Shown here: positions 25,505 through 33,360 of the stretch, piece by piece
How positions within the stretch are numbered: the stretch's first letter is position 1
Layout of the letters: each line of letters starts with the position of its first letter
Source of the DNA: an uncultured Prochlorococcus sp.
GTDB lineage: Bacteria > Cyanobacteriota > Cyanobacteriia > PCC-6307 > Cyanobiaceae
Assembly (NCBI GenBank): GCA_902539115.1
Contig: CACBHP010000011.1
Coordinates: forward strand, 1-33,360
Direction: 5' to 3'
DNA length: 33,360 nt
Notes under the pieces: model-generated
Databases searched by the model: none
What the model was told of the DNA's origin: nothing
Seen by the model: the letters and a program-made list of their open reading frames with translations, nothing else
Made by a program: the position numbers and the translations under genes

Positions 25505-26974
25505 TTGAGAGATTTACTTAAAAACCCTATATGGAAAAATTTAGAGTTGGGATATGCAATTCCTGATAGTATTCATGCAGTTTCTGTAGCATTACCAACT
25601 TGGAATGATGTAATAAATTATGAGGAAAAAAATCAAGAATGCATGAATTTATTAAAGTCTATTTACCCACGATTCGGGCTAAACCCTATAGTGAAAAGAT
25701 TATGCGAAAAAGTAAAAAAGGAAAATCACTTTAACAATAAAAGTATCTGGCCATATCCGAATGAAAGCATTGCTTTAAATGCTAAAAAATACATTGACAG
25801 AAATACTTCTGAAAAATTCTCATCAATAGAAAAAAGAGATAATTTAGCTTACTTAATAACTGAAAAGGAAGGAAGTATTTATGCAAAATATTTTTGGCAA
25901 CATACTGGTCTTGGTATATCTTCAAGAGCTGCTGCTATAGAAATAGGTCTTGAAGATAGCTCTCCAAAATCTTACGTAAATGAATGTTCTCAAAGAATAA
26001 AAAATAGAATTTCTAAATCTGCAAAAATCAACTCTAATAATATTCACTTAACTTCATCTGGAATGTCTGCATTGCATACATCTTTAGAAATCATATATAA
26101 ATTATTTCCAGCTAAACCAACACTCCAAATTGGTTTTCCATATGTAGATGTACTTAAATTACCAATGAATATCTTTCACGGAGCTAAGTTAATTACAGAA
26201 GAAAATTGCGCGGATATTGAATTAGAAATCAAAAAAATAAATCCATCAGCATTAATTATTGAACTACCAAGTAATCCAATGCTCAAATGTGTAAACATTA
26301 AAAAAATTTCAAAAATAGCAAAAAAGTTAAATATTCCCTTAATTGTTGACGATACAATTGGTTCGAATTTAAATATAAATTCCCTAGAACATGCAGATAT
26401 AGTTTTTACTTCACTTACAAAAATTTTTTCAGGAAGTGGTGATATTCTTGCCGGATCATTAATACTAAATCCTAAAAGCAAATGGATTGATCAGTTTAGA
26501 AATGCATTAAACGAGATTAATCTTCCAGTACTTTCCGATGGAGATATAGTTTATCTGGAGAAAATAAGTAGAGATGTAAATCAAAGAGTTTTTGAACAAA
26601 ATAAAGCATGTTTAAAATTAAAAAAAAGATTAGAGACCCATAGCGAGATTAAAAATATTTTCCATCCTGAGAATTGTCCAAATTTTAATTCTTTACTTAC
26701 TTCTGATGGAGGATACGGCTGCTTATTGTCGTTTGAATTAAATGGAGGATTGAACAAAGCTAAAAATTTTTATGATTCTCTTCAATTATCTAAAGGTCCT
26801 AGTTTAGGTACAAAATTTACTCTAGTTTGTCCTTATGTTTTACTAGCTCATTATGACGAGTTGGATTGGGCTGAAAGTTTTGGTATACCCTCGCACCTTA
26901 TTAGAGTATCAGTTGGATTAGAAGACCAAGATCAATTATGGAAAACCTTTTCTGAAGCACTAAGTAATTTCTAA
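25505..26974 (+). CDS. long (fungal-type) cystathionine gamma-synthase-like PLP enzyme
   Basis: This 489-residue second member of the Cys/Met PLP family has an N-terminal extension of more than 100 residues. The start YAIPDSIHAVSVALPTWNDV followed by NYEEKNQ and IYPRFGLNPIV resembles fungal cystathionine gamma-synthases (Str2/MET-7 type), where a similar block precedes the PLP domain. In the catalytic part: LTSSGMSALHTSLE, LPSNPMLKCVNI, VDDTIGSNLN and the Schiff-base Lys306 in SLTKIFSGSGDILAGS. The start is TTG at 25505, 3 bases after the previous stop, so translation is probably coupled. The family is secure; the specific activity is inference. Confidence 0.82.
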   Translation: MRDLLKNPIWKNLELGYAIPDSIHAVSVALPTWNDVINYEEKNQECMNLLKSIYPRFGLNPIVKRLCEKVKKENHFNNKSIWPYPNESIALNAKKYIDRNTSEKFSSIEKRDNLAYLITEKEGSIYAKYFWQHTGLGISSRAAAIEIGLEDSSPKSYVNECSQRIKNRISKSAKINSNNIHLTSSGMSALHTSLEIIYKLFPAKPTLQIGFPYVDVLKLPMNIFHGAKLITEENCADIELEIKKINPSALIIELPSNPMLKCVNIKKISKIAKKLNIPLIVDDTIGSNLNINSLEHADIVFTSLTKIFSGSGDILAGSLILNPKSKWIDQFRNALNEINLPVLSDGDIVYLEKISRDVNQRVFEQNKACLKLKKRLETHSEIKNIFHPENCPNFNSLLTSDGGYGCLLSFELNGGLNKAKNFYDSLQLSKGPSLGTKFTLVCPYVLLAHYDELDWAESFGIPSHLIRVSVGLEDQDQLWKTFSEALSNF

Positions 26975-26990
26975 ATTCCTAGTATTTACC

Positions 26991-27008
26991 GTATAGGAAC
27001 TTGTATAC
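26991..27008 (+). promoter_or_regulatory. inverted repeat upstream of cysK, candidate operator
   Basis: GTATA-N8-TATAC is a perfect dyad 48 bases before the cysK ATG, in an 82-base spacer after the second cystathionine gene. Its geometry would suit a dimeric regulator of LysR or CRP type. The spacing between GTA and TAC is 12, not the 8 of an NtcA site. Regulator unknown. Confidence 0.35.
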
Positions 27009-27056
27009 TCTTTTTCTGAATAATAGTTAGTATTAAGATATATTTTCTATATATAA

Positions 27057-28043
27057 ATGGCAAAAATTTATGAGGACAATAGTTTTGCTATTGGAAACAC
27101 TCCATTAGTAAAATTAAAATCAGTTACTAAAAACGCGAAAGCTACAGTACTTGCAAAAATTGAAGGTAGAAACCCTGCTTATAGTGTCAAATGTAGGATT
27201 GGAGCCAACATGATCTGGGATGCAGAGAAAAGTGGGAAGCTTACAAAAGACAAAACTATTGTTGAGCCAACTTCTGGAAATACAGGAATTGCTCTAGCTT
27301 TTACTGCTTCAGCAAGAGGTTATAAACTCATCCTTACAATGCCAGAATCCATGTCAATTGAAAGAAGAAGGGTTATGGCAGTGTTGGGGGCAGAAATTGT
27401 TTTAACAGAAGCATCTAAAGGTATGCCTGGAGCAATAGCTAAGGCTAAAGAAATTGCAGAAAGTAATCCTTCTCAATATTTCATGCCAGGTCAATTTGAC
27501 AATCCAGCAAACCCTGAAATTCATTTCAAAACAACTGGGCCAGAAATCTGGGATGATTGCGATGGTGAAATTGATGTTTTAGTTGCAGGGGTAGGAACTG
27601 GCGGCACAATTACAGGAGTTTCAAGATACATTAAGCAAGAGAAGGGTAAAAATATTACTTCTGTAGCTGTAGAACCCTCACATAGTCCTGTTATTACACA
27701 GACAATGAATGGAGAAGAGGTTAAATCTGGACCACATAAAATTCAAGGAATTGGAGCAGGATTTATTCCTAAGAACCTTGACTTATCAATTGTTGATAAA
27801 GTTGAACAGGTAACGAATGACGAATCAATCGAGATGGCTCTTAGATTAGCAAAAGAAGAAGGTCTTTTAGTCGGAATATCTTGTGGTGCTGCTGCGGCAG
27901 CGGCTGTTAGATTAGCTGAACAAGATGAATATGCGGGGAAAACCATCGTAGTTGTTCTACCTGATTTGGCAGAGAGATATTTATCATCAATTATGTTTAC
28001 TGAAGTTCCAAGCGGAATCATTCAAGAACCAGTAAAAGCCTAA
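27057..28043 (+). CDS. cysK: cysteine synthase A (O-acetylserine sulfhydrylase)
   Basis: CysK forms L-cysteine from O-acetylserine and sulfide using PLP, in the cytoplasm. The 328 residues are standard. Seen: Lys45 in [16 protein letters not shown] (Schiff base), the substrate loop PTSGNTG near 67-73, the phosphate loop [10 protein letters not shown], and [14 protein letters not shown]. The C-terminus is short. It follows the two cystathionine-type genes on the same strand with its own spacer and a dyad, so it could be cotranscribed or separately promoted. It ends 2 bases from the convergent queA. Confidence 0.96.
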   Translation: MAKIYEDNSFAIGNTPLVKLKSVTKNAKATVLAKIEGRNPAYSVKCRIGANMIWDAEKSGKLTKDKTIVEPTSGNTGIALAFTASARGYKLILTMPESMSIERRRVMAVLGAEIVLTEASKGMPGAIAKAKEIAESNPSQYFMPGQFDNPANPEIHFKTTGPEIWDDCDGEIDVLVAGVGTGGTITGVSRYIKQEKGKNITSVAVEPSHSPVITQTMNGEEVKSGPHKIQGIGAGFIPKNLDLSIVDKVEQVTNDESIEMALRLAKEEGLLVGISCGAAAAAAVRLAEQDEYAGKTIVVVLPDLAERYLSSIMFTEVPSGIIQEPVKA

Positions 28044-28045
28044 AT

Positions 28046-29167
28046 CTATTTCTCCAGTAATGAATCTGGTGAAATATACATTGCATCGCCATAAGAGAAA
28101 AATCTAAATTTTTCTTTTATGGCTCTTTTATACAATTCTAATAATCTTTCTCTACCAATCATTGCACTTACTAATAGTAATAATGAACTTTTAGGAAGAT
28201 GAAAATTAGTTAATAATCCATCAACTACCTTAAATTTATAACCTGGCTTAATTACTAAATCCACATACTTCGCTATTGGAATAAAGTCATTAATTTCGTA
28301 AGAATAACAACTTTCAAGAGCTCTTACACTAGTTGTCCCAATAGCAATTATTCTTCTATCTGTTTTCTTTATTCTTTTTATTTCGTCAACTACTTCCTTA
28401 TTAACACTTACCCATTCTTTATGAAGTTTTAAGTTACTTAGATCTTCTTGATCAATTGGTTTGAATGTTCCATAACCTACGTGCAAAGTTATCGGTAAGA
28501 TTATTACTCCTTTCTTTTTTAGATTAGAAATAAGACTTTTGCTTAGGTGTAAACCAGCAGTTGGCGCGGCAACTGCCCCTGGATTAGTTGCATACTCAGT
28601 TTGATAACTGTTCTCATGAAAAGATTCTTCTTCGTAATTTTTTATATAAGGAGGAAGAGGGATTTCCCCGTATTTATCAAGAAGGGAATTCATTGAATTG
28701 AGATCAATTATATTTTCCGGGAATTTAATAAATCTCCCTCCCGTTTCTTCATCAACCCCATCAACAATCAAATTAATATCTTGTGCAGAAAGAGATTTTA
28801 ATTTTAATTTTCTATTTATTTTTAACTTTTTCGCTGGCTTTGCCAAACATAACCAAACACATTCATGGGATCTTTCTAAGACTAATAATTCGACTAACGT
28901 CCTATTTTCTAATTCAACCTTTAACCTTGCCTTCATTACTTTAGTATTATTTACAACCACAAGATCGCCTTTTCTAAATTCATCTAAAAGATTCTTGGTA
29001 AATTTATTAGTTAAGCAGTTCTCCTCTAAAACACTATTTCTAACTATCATCAATCTTGATTCATGCCTTATTGCAGAAGGTTTACTAGCAATTAATGAAG
29101 GATTAACAAAGTAATTATAAGCTTGAAGCTTATAATTACTTTCTTCATTATTAATTTGAGAAATCAA
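28046..29167 (-). CDS. queA: S-adenosylmethionine:tRNA ribosyltransferase-isomerase QueA
   Basis: QueA transfers and isomerises the ribosyl moiety of SAM onto 7-aminomethyl-7-deazaguanine at tRNA position 34 to make epoxyqueuosine. The 373 residues are usual. Seen: the N-terminal FVNPSLIASKPSAIRHESRL segment, the GDLVVVNNTKVMKARL block, NPGAVAAPTAGLHLS, the HVGYGTFKPI motif and the C-terminal FHLPKSSLLLLVSAMIGRE. The start is TTG at 29167, giving a short N-terminal tail before the conserved domain. It lies 6 bases after pdhC on the same strand, so it is probably cotranscribed. The 3' end carries a strong inverted repeat within the coding sequence. Confidence 0.95.
   Translation of the reverse strand: MISQINNEESNYKLQAYNYFVNPSLIASKPSAIRHESRLMIVRNSVLEENCLTNKFTKNLLDEFRKGDLVVVNNTKVMKARLKVELENRTLVELLVLERSHECVWLCLAKPAKKLKINRKLKLKSLSAQDINLIVDGVDEETGGRFIKFPENIIDLNSMNSLLDKYGEIPLPPYIKNYEEESFHENSYQTEYATNPGAVAAPTAGLHLSKSLISNLKKKGVIILPITLHVGYGTFKPIDQEDLSNLKLHKEWVSVNKEVVDEIKRIKKTDRRIIAIGTTSVRALESCYSYEINDFIPIAKYVDLVIKPGYKFKVVDGLLTNFHLPKSSLLLLVSAMIGRERLLELYKRAIKEKFRFFSYGDAMYISPDSLLEK
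28048..28075. terminator. inverted repeat at the cysK/queA convergent end
   Basis: ATTTCTCCAG (28048-28057) and CTGGTGAAAT (28066-28075) pair at nine of ten positions around an 8-base loop, lying just past the cysK stop and inside the queA C-terminal codons. It lacks a good U-tract on either strand. It may stop or stabilise both transcripts, since only 2 bases separate the two stops. Confidence 0.35.
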
Positions 29168-29173
29168 TTAAAT

Positions 29174-30541
29174 TTAAGATACAAGTGTCTCTGGCTCATT
29201 TTCAATCAAGTAAGCCAAGTCTTTTAAGAAAGAAGCACCATCTGCTCCATAGATCACTCTGTGATCAGCTGTTAGATTTACCTGCATTATTTTTCTAACA
29301 GATATTGAACCATCACTATTTCCTACAACAGTTGGTTTCGATGATGCTATCGCTAAGATTGCACCGGTCCCAGGGGGTAGTATTGCATCAAATCTATCAA
29401 CACCAAACATACCAAGGTTAGATAAGGTAAATGTTCCCGTGGAGTATTCATCAGGTTCTAATTGTTTTGATCTTGATCTTTTTACGAGATCTTTCCATTC
29501 CCTAGATAATTCAAATAAATCAGAATTGCATGGTTCTTTTAATACTGGAGTTATTAGTCCACCATCTTCCATCGCGACAGCAACAGCAATATTTATATTT
29601 TCTGGATAAGAAATTCCATTTTCTGAAAAACTTGAGTTAACTTGAGGATGTTTTTTAAGTGTCTTTGCAACTGCCTTTACAAGTAAAGCAGTCATAGTCA
29701 CTCCATTCTGTTTTACCTTTTTGTAGAATTTATCTAGCTTATCTGTGTTGATAGAGTATCCAACCCTAAAACATGGAACCTCTAAACTAGATTCCATATT
29801 TTTATTTACGGCTTTTTGAAGAGTATTAAATTGAACTGTTTCTCCAGGATTACCAAAACTATTTCCTTCAGTTTCTGGTTTACTATCAACTCCCAAATTT
29901 GAACCAGGAATACTTGCAGGAAAACCACCTTCTCCTATCCATGGTATAGAGACAGGTTGGCCATTAGCTTTTAAAATATCATCGGCTTGAATCCTTCCGT
30001 GAGGGCCAGATCCATGAACCTTTGCCAAATCAACACCCATTTGAGAGGCTAGTTTTTTAGCTCTTGGAGATGCAATTATCCTCGAAGAAACATTGCTTAT
30101 AGCGGCATTAATTTGATCTCTATTAAGTTTTGGTACTGGCTTTTCACTCTTTAAGACGACTTCTTGTGCTTCTTTTTTGATATTTTCAGTCTGGACTACT
30201 GATTTTTCTTCAGTCTTATTGCTTACCAATTGAAGTTGGTCTGAAGTAGAGACTTCGGATTGATTTCCTTTATTTTGTTCTTGGACAGAAGCTATCTCAT
30301 CCTCATTTTCTACAATGAGACCAATAGTTTCTCCAACAGGTGCAGTGCTTCCGGCAGGCATTAAAACTGCTGCAAGATATCCATCTTGAAAAGATTCAAC
30401 ATCCATATCTGCCTTGTCAGATTCAACAACCAAGACAGATTCGCCTCTTTCAACCTTATCTCCTGGATTTTTCAACCATTCCACAATCTTGCCCTCCGTC
30501 ATGGTAGAACTCAAGGCAGGCATGAATATTTCGTGAGACAT
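29174..30541 (-). CDS. pdhC: dihydrolipoamide acetyltransferase, E2 of pyruvate dehydrogenase
   Basis: This core subunit of the pyruvate dehydrogenase complex passes the acetyl group from lipoate to CoA. The 455 residues have an N-terminal lipoyl domain with the lipoylated Lys43 in VVESDKADMDVES. A long Glu/Gln/Ser/Lys-rich linker (about 85-145) follows, then the peripheral E1/E3-binding domain ASPRAKKLASQMGVDLAKV with GSGPHGRI. The catalytic domain contains the C-terminal NLTADHRVIYGADGASFLKD with the active-site His. It is followed by queA at a 6-base gap and has about 220 bases of upstream spacer with a perfect -10 box. Confidence 0.96.
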   Translation of the reverse strand: MSHEIFMPALSSTMTEGKIVEWLKNPGDKVERGESVLVVESDKADMDVESFQDGYLAAVLMPAGSTAPVGETIGLIVENEDEIASVQEQNKGNQSEVSTSDQLQLVSNKTEEKSVVQTENIKKEAQEVVLKSEKPVPKLNRDQINAAISNVSSRIIASPRAKKLASQMGVDLAKVHGSGPHGRIQADDILKANGQPVSIPWIGEGGFPASIPGSNLGVDSKPETEGNSFGNPGETVQFNTLQKAVNKNMESSLEVPCFRVGYSINTDKLDKFYKKVKQNGVTMTALLVKAVAKTLKKHPQVNSSFSENGISYPENINIAVAVAMEDGGLITPVLKEPCNSDLFELSREWKDLVKRSRSKQLEPDEYSTGTFTLSNLGMFGVDRFDAILPPGTGAILAIASSKPTVVGNSDGSISVRKIMQVNLTADHRVIYGADGASFLKDLAYLIENEPETLVS

Positions 30542-30630
30542 AAGAAAATTGTTATTGCATAAGTTTCAAGGGATTTTTACCAAACTTTCAAAAGTTTTTA
30601 TGATTAAGAACCCTTTAAACTCTTGATCTA

Positions 30631-30636
30631 ATTATA
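30631..30636 (-). promoter_or_regulatory. -10 box for pdhC
   Basis: Read on the minus strand this is a perfect TATAAT, about 90 bases before the pdhC ATG, predicting a leader of roughly 80 bases. The sequence 17 bases upstream (TTCCCA) is a poor -35. No riboswitch fold was recognised in the leader. Confidence 0.4.
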
Positions 30637-30760
30637 CGAAATCATATTCACAGTGGGAACTCTTAAAACTTAAGAAAGTAATAATTTAGATCGATTAGAA
30701 TTTAAAACTTTTCGCAAATTAAGATTTACTTATTTTAATCAAAAATATTAAATCTTTTCT

Positions 30761-31204
30761 TTAATTATTATCTATAGATTGAATAACTCCATCTTTAACA
30801 GTAATCGAGACTTGCATTTTTTCAATAAGATTGTCGCCCACAGTGACATCACAGAAACTATCCACTTGCCCTTGATCAACAATCTCGTCCATTTTTAATT
30901 CGCGAACTTGACTCTGTTGTTGAAGTAGATTTCTTTTTTGTTCTTCAATTTCATTGCGTTTTGCTGCGACTTGTTGTTGCACCTGACTAACCTGTTCTTG
31001 AACCCTTGGATCTAGAGGATTAACCGATTGGGATCTAATATTATTTACTATCTGCTGCCCTTCCTGCTCTAGTTGAGATAATTGCTGATCAATGTTTGAA
31101 ATTGCTTTACTTAATTCTTTTTCAGCATCTTCCTTCCAAGTTGGTGTAACTACAGCTTTAATAGCTATTGAGCGCTTTATAGATATAGAGTTTTTTGTTT
31201 CCAT
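30761..31204 (-). CDS. YlqD family protein
   Basis: This 147-residue soluble protein starts with a short beta region (SISIKRSIAIKAVVTPTW), followed by a long charged coiled coil from about residue 24 to 100, rich in Glu and Gln (QLSQLEQEGQQIVNNIRSQ, VSQVQQQVAAKRNEIEEQKR). A beta-rich C-terminal domain follows, with DVTVGDNLIEKMQVSITVKD. This order and the coil content match the YlqD family found in cyanobacteria and Bacillus, of unknown function. No membrane span. It lies between the acyl synthetase and pdhC genes on the same strand. Confidence 0.8.
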   Translation of the reverse strand: METKNSISIKRSIAIKAVVTPTWKEDAEKELSKAISNIDQQLSQLEQEGQQIVNNIRSQSVNPLDPRVQEQVSQVQQQVAAKRNEIEEQKRNLLQQQSQVRELKMDEIVDQGQVDSFCDVTVGDNLIEKMQVSITVKDGVIQSIDNN

Positions 31205-31242
31205 AAAAAATTAAATTACCTTTTAAATATAGATAGAACAAA

Positions 31243-33186
31243 TCAAATTTTCTTACTAAATTTGTTTTCATACATATTTTCTATTTGTAATGAATACTTT
31301 TTTTCTATTTCTTTTCTTTTTTGTTTAAGAGTTTGTGTTAACAAACCATTTTCTAAAGTAAAGGCATCAACAAAATAACAATCTAATATTTGTTCTTCTG
31401 ATCTTGCTCCTAATCGACTTCTAAGCAAATTATTAATTTGTAATTTAAAAAATGTACCAATATTCTTATTTAGGTTTAATTTTGAAAGGTCTTCTTCCAA
31501 AAACTTGCTTCTAACCAATTCGACATTAGGCACTACAAGGGCTGTTAAACATTTCTTATCTTGTCCTACTAGTTGAATCTGATTAATATATTCAGAACTA
31601 AGGATTTCAGTTTCTAGCGGATTCGGTTCTATATTTTCACCACTTGATAGCACTATTGTATCCTTGGCTCTTCCTGTTATGAAGAGAGAACCATTTGGTA
31701 TTAGGAAACCTAAATCACCAGTATCAAACCAACCATCCTTGGATAAAACATCTTTTGTAGCTAATTCATTATTAAGATAACCTTTCATTACTTGTGGCCC
31801 CCTAACAAGAATTTTTCCGACTTCTCTGAACTTCAGAATCTTTTTTTTATCATCATTCACTATTTTGATTTCAGTAAATGCTAGAGGCTGACCAGATGAT
31901 CCTCTAACATTTAATTCTCTTATCCTACAAGTTAATACTGGACTAGTTTCTGTAAGTCCATATCCTACCAAAACATCTATACCTAAAGATTCAAAAAAAA
32001 GATCCACATGTTCTGGCAATGCACCTCCGCCGTTAATGGGAAATTTCAGTTTTTCTCCACATAGTTGTCTTAGAATATTCGGCCATAAAAAAATAGTAGA
32101 CAACTTATGTAAAGGATATCGGCCAATAACAGAACCCATTAAGGGGATTTTTGATTTAAAAGTTATTTGATTGATATCTAAATTTCTTATCTTTCTTAGA
32201 CTTCTTTTGAAAACTGAACTATTACTTATCAAAAACTTTATAAGTTTTTGCTTTTTGGAAGGCATTTTTTTCAACGCCTGAAAAAAACCATCATGTATTG
32301 CTTCCCATAGTCTTGGTACAGTAGCCATGACAACAGGCTTTGTTTGTGTAATATCATCTTTCAGAAATTTTGGAATTGTATAGTATTGTGAACAACCACA
32401 TGAAAAAAAGAAGTATTCAGCACTCCTCTCATAAGAATGCCAGATAGGTAAAACGCTTAATACAGAGGTCCCAGGTTCTGGATCAGCAATATAGGCTAAA
32501 TTAATTATTTGATGTAAAAAATTTGCATGAGTCAGGGGTACACCTTTAGGTTTTCCTGTTGTCCCAGAAGTGTAAAGAATAGTAGCAACATCATCAATTT
32601 CCGGATTAAATTTTTCAAGATTATTACTTTGTGAATTTTCTTTTTCTTCTGAACTTATGAATTGATTCCAACTTAATAAAGTTTCAAATTGTTCATCTTC
32701 TAAATTGATTATAAATTTCAGTCTTTTTTTTAATTCTTCTTTGTTGTTTAACTTAAGCCAAATCTCCTTAGATTGAACTATTAGACCTACTGAATTAGAG
32801 TGCTCAATAATATAGTCTAATTCTACTGAAGGAGAATTAATACCTCTCACTGCATTTATAGCTCCTAAACGCATTAAGCCTTGATCAACTATTAGCCATC
32901 TTGGAGAATTTTCAGATATTACAGTAACTACATCCCCCTTTACTAAACCATAATTTTTAAAAGAAAAAGAGACTTTTGTTATTAAATCTGCTAACTCAGA
33001 ATAAGAAAATTTTTCTTTATATTTACCTCTTAAATCGCAAATAGCTAAAGTATCACCAAATTTAAATTTTAATTTTTCCCAAATTTGATCTACATGATGA
33101 AGCTTCTTAATAAAATCTCTATTTTTAGCAAATTTAGCTTTTTTAGAAAGAGGTTTGGCTGAAGGCCAGTATGCTAAATCACCCAT
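31243..33186 (-). CDS. aas: long-chain acyl-ACP/acyl-CoA synthetase
   Basis: This ANL-superfamily AMP-forming ligase activates free fatty acids; the cyanobacterial enzyme of this size is the acyl-ACP synthetase that recycles fatty acids released from membranes. The 647 residues fit. Seen: the P-loop-like motif ILYTSGTTGKPKGVPLTH near 203-220, PINGGGALPEHVDLFFESLG, the GYGLTETSPVL motif, the GWFDTGDLGF block and the FITGRAKDTIVLSSGENIEP hinge. Choice between ACP and CoA as acceptor is inferred from the organism. ATG at 33186; lipB ends 27 bases upstream on the same strand. Confidence 0.9.
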   Translation of the reverse strand: MGDLAYWPSAKPLSKKAKFAKNRDFIKKLHHVDQIWEKLKFKFGDTLAICDLRGKYKEKFSYSELADLITKVSFSFKNYGLVKGDVVTVISENSPRWLIVDQGLMRLGAINAVRGINSPSVELDYIIEHSNSVGLIVQSKEIWLKLNNKEELKKRLKFIINLEDEQFETLLSWNQFISSEEKENSQSNNLEKFNPEIDDVATILYTSGTTGKPKGVPLTHANFLHQIINLAYIADPEPGTSVLSVLPIWHSYERSAEYFFFSCGCSQYYTIPKFLKDDITQTKPVVMATVPRLWEAIHDGFFQALKKMPSKKQKLIKFLISNSSVFKRSLRKIRNLDINQITFKSKIPLMGSVIGRYPLHKLSTIFLWPNILRQLCGEKLKFPINGGGALPEHVDLFFESLGIDVLVGYGLTETSPVLTCRIRELNVRGSSGQPLAFTEIKIVNDDKKKILKFREVGKILVRGPQVMKGYLNNELATKDVLSKDGWFDTGDLGFLIPNGSLFITGRAKDTIVLSSGENIEPNPLETEILSSEYINQIQLVGQDKKCLTALVVPNVELVRSKFLEEDLSKLNLNKNIGTFFKLQINNLLRSRLGARSEEQILDCYFVDAFTLENGLLTQTLKQKRKEIEKKYSLQIENMYENKFSKKI

Positions 33187-33213
33187 ATTAAATTGATTTT
33201 GAAATTTTAATTT

Positions 33214-33360
33214 CTATTTTGATACAAAATCAAAATTAAATTCTTTAACAATTCTCTTGACTTCTTGAATATTTAAATTTTTGTTGTAATCAATCATATT
33301 TGCCATAAGACAATTTTCTATTCCGCAAGGAACAATTTTATTAAAGTTTTCTAATTCGCA
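33214..33360 (-). CDS. lipB: lipoyl(octanoyl) transferase LipB, 3' end only
   Basis: The last 48 codons of a minus-strand gene that continues past the window end. The residues [20 protein letters not shown] followed by [15 protein letters not shown] match the LipB C-terminus, whose V-PCGI motif follows the catalytic Cys region. LipB moves octanoate from ACP to lipoyl domains such as that of PdhC. Too short to check catalytic residues. Stop TAG at 33214-33216. Confidence 0.82.
   Translation of the reverse strand, partial: CELENFNKIVPCGIENCLMANMIDYNKNLNIQEVKRIVKEFNFDFVSK

Noticed and set aside
26991-27008. NtcA-binding site upstream of cysK
   Set aside because: The GTA and TAC half-sites are 12 bases apart rather than 8.
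28698-29114. 138-codon open frame on the plus strand inside queA
   Set aside because: It is antisense to a clear queA with all motifs, and its translation is low-complexity (Asn/Phe/Ser-rich) without recognisable domains.
30542-30760. Small gene or riboswitch in the pdhC upstream spacer
   Set aside because: Only short frames and one -10 box were found; no known riboswitch core was recognised.
1-33360. tRNA, rRNA, CRISPR array, insertion sequence or attachment site
   Set aside because: No spacer has a cloverleaf-like sequence with a TTCRA loop, no regularly spaced repeats were seen, and no transposase, integrase or phage gene is present.

Overview
The window looks like a piece of chromosome from a high-light-adapted Prochlorococcus or a very close picocyanobacterium. 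The evidence is strongly AT-rich DNA (roughly 30% GC by eye), very short spacers, many TTG/GTG starts, and an oxygenic-phototroph gene set: chlorophyll synthase ChlG, NDH-1 subunit NdhB, a MenG/UbiE quinone methyltransferase, and the picocyanobacterial families DUF2862, DUF4278 and YlqD. No rRNA, tRNA, CRISPR array, insertion sequence or phage gene was seen.

Layout. 1-8 kb: the 3' part of ndhB, an orphan LolD/MacB-type ABC ATPase, a divergent birA, a DciA-like replication helicase-loader gene, menG and hisF on the minus strand, then DUF2862, chlG and a class A penicillin-binding protein on the plus strand. 8-12.5 kb: a minus-strand stretch. It starts with a DUF393 thiol-oxidoreductase-like gene and continues through a TIGR03643/DUF2805 gene, a 43-residue DUF2256 zinc-ribbon gene, an FeS-BCP/(6-4)-photolyase-related gene, an unannotated 59-residue gene and a frameshifted membrane microprotein, ending at rsmB. 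12.5-18 kb: trmH, an orphan Opp/Dpp permease, lepA, mqo, nfu and two small proteins of unknown function. 18.3-21.4 kb: a DUF4278 gene with a structured GC-rich leader and its own terminator, an ArsM-like methyltransferase, a class V PLP enzyme and an SDR. 21.5-24.3 kb: yidD-DUF836-murE on the minus strand, divergent from rpsD. 24.3-28 kb: a sulfur amino-acid block made of a cystathionine synthase/lyase-like gene, a long fungal-type cystathionine gamma-synthase-like gene and cysK. 28-33.4 kb: queA, pdhC (PDH E2), ylqD, an acyl-ACP/acyl-CoA synthetase and the 3' end of lipB.

How genes work together. MurE and the PBP serve peptidoglycan. ChlG, MenG, NdhB and Mqo serve photosynthetic pigment and quinone/electron transport. 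The PLP enzymes and CysK handle cysteine and methionine sulfur. LipB, the acyl synthetase and PdhC share octanoate/lipoate and fatty-acid metabolism.

The strongest candidate for an under-described system is the tight minus-strand operon DUF393 - TIGR03643 - DUF2256 - photolyase-like. The photolyase homologue in it appears to have lost the cysteines that bind the family's 4Fe-4S cluster. The second is the DUF4278 leader: a perfect -10 box, stacked hairpins and nested start codons.
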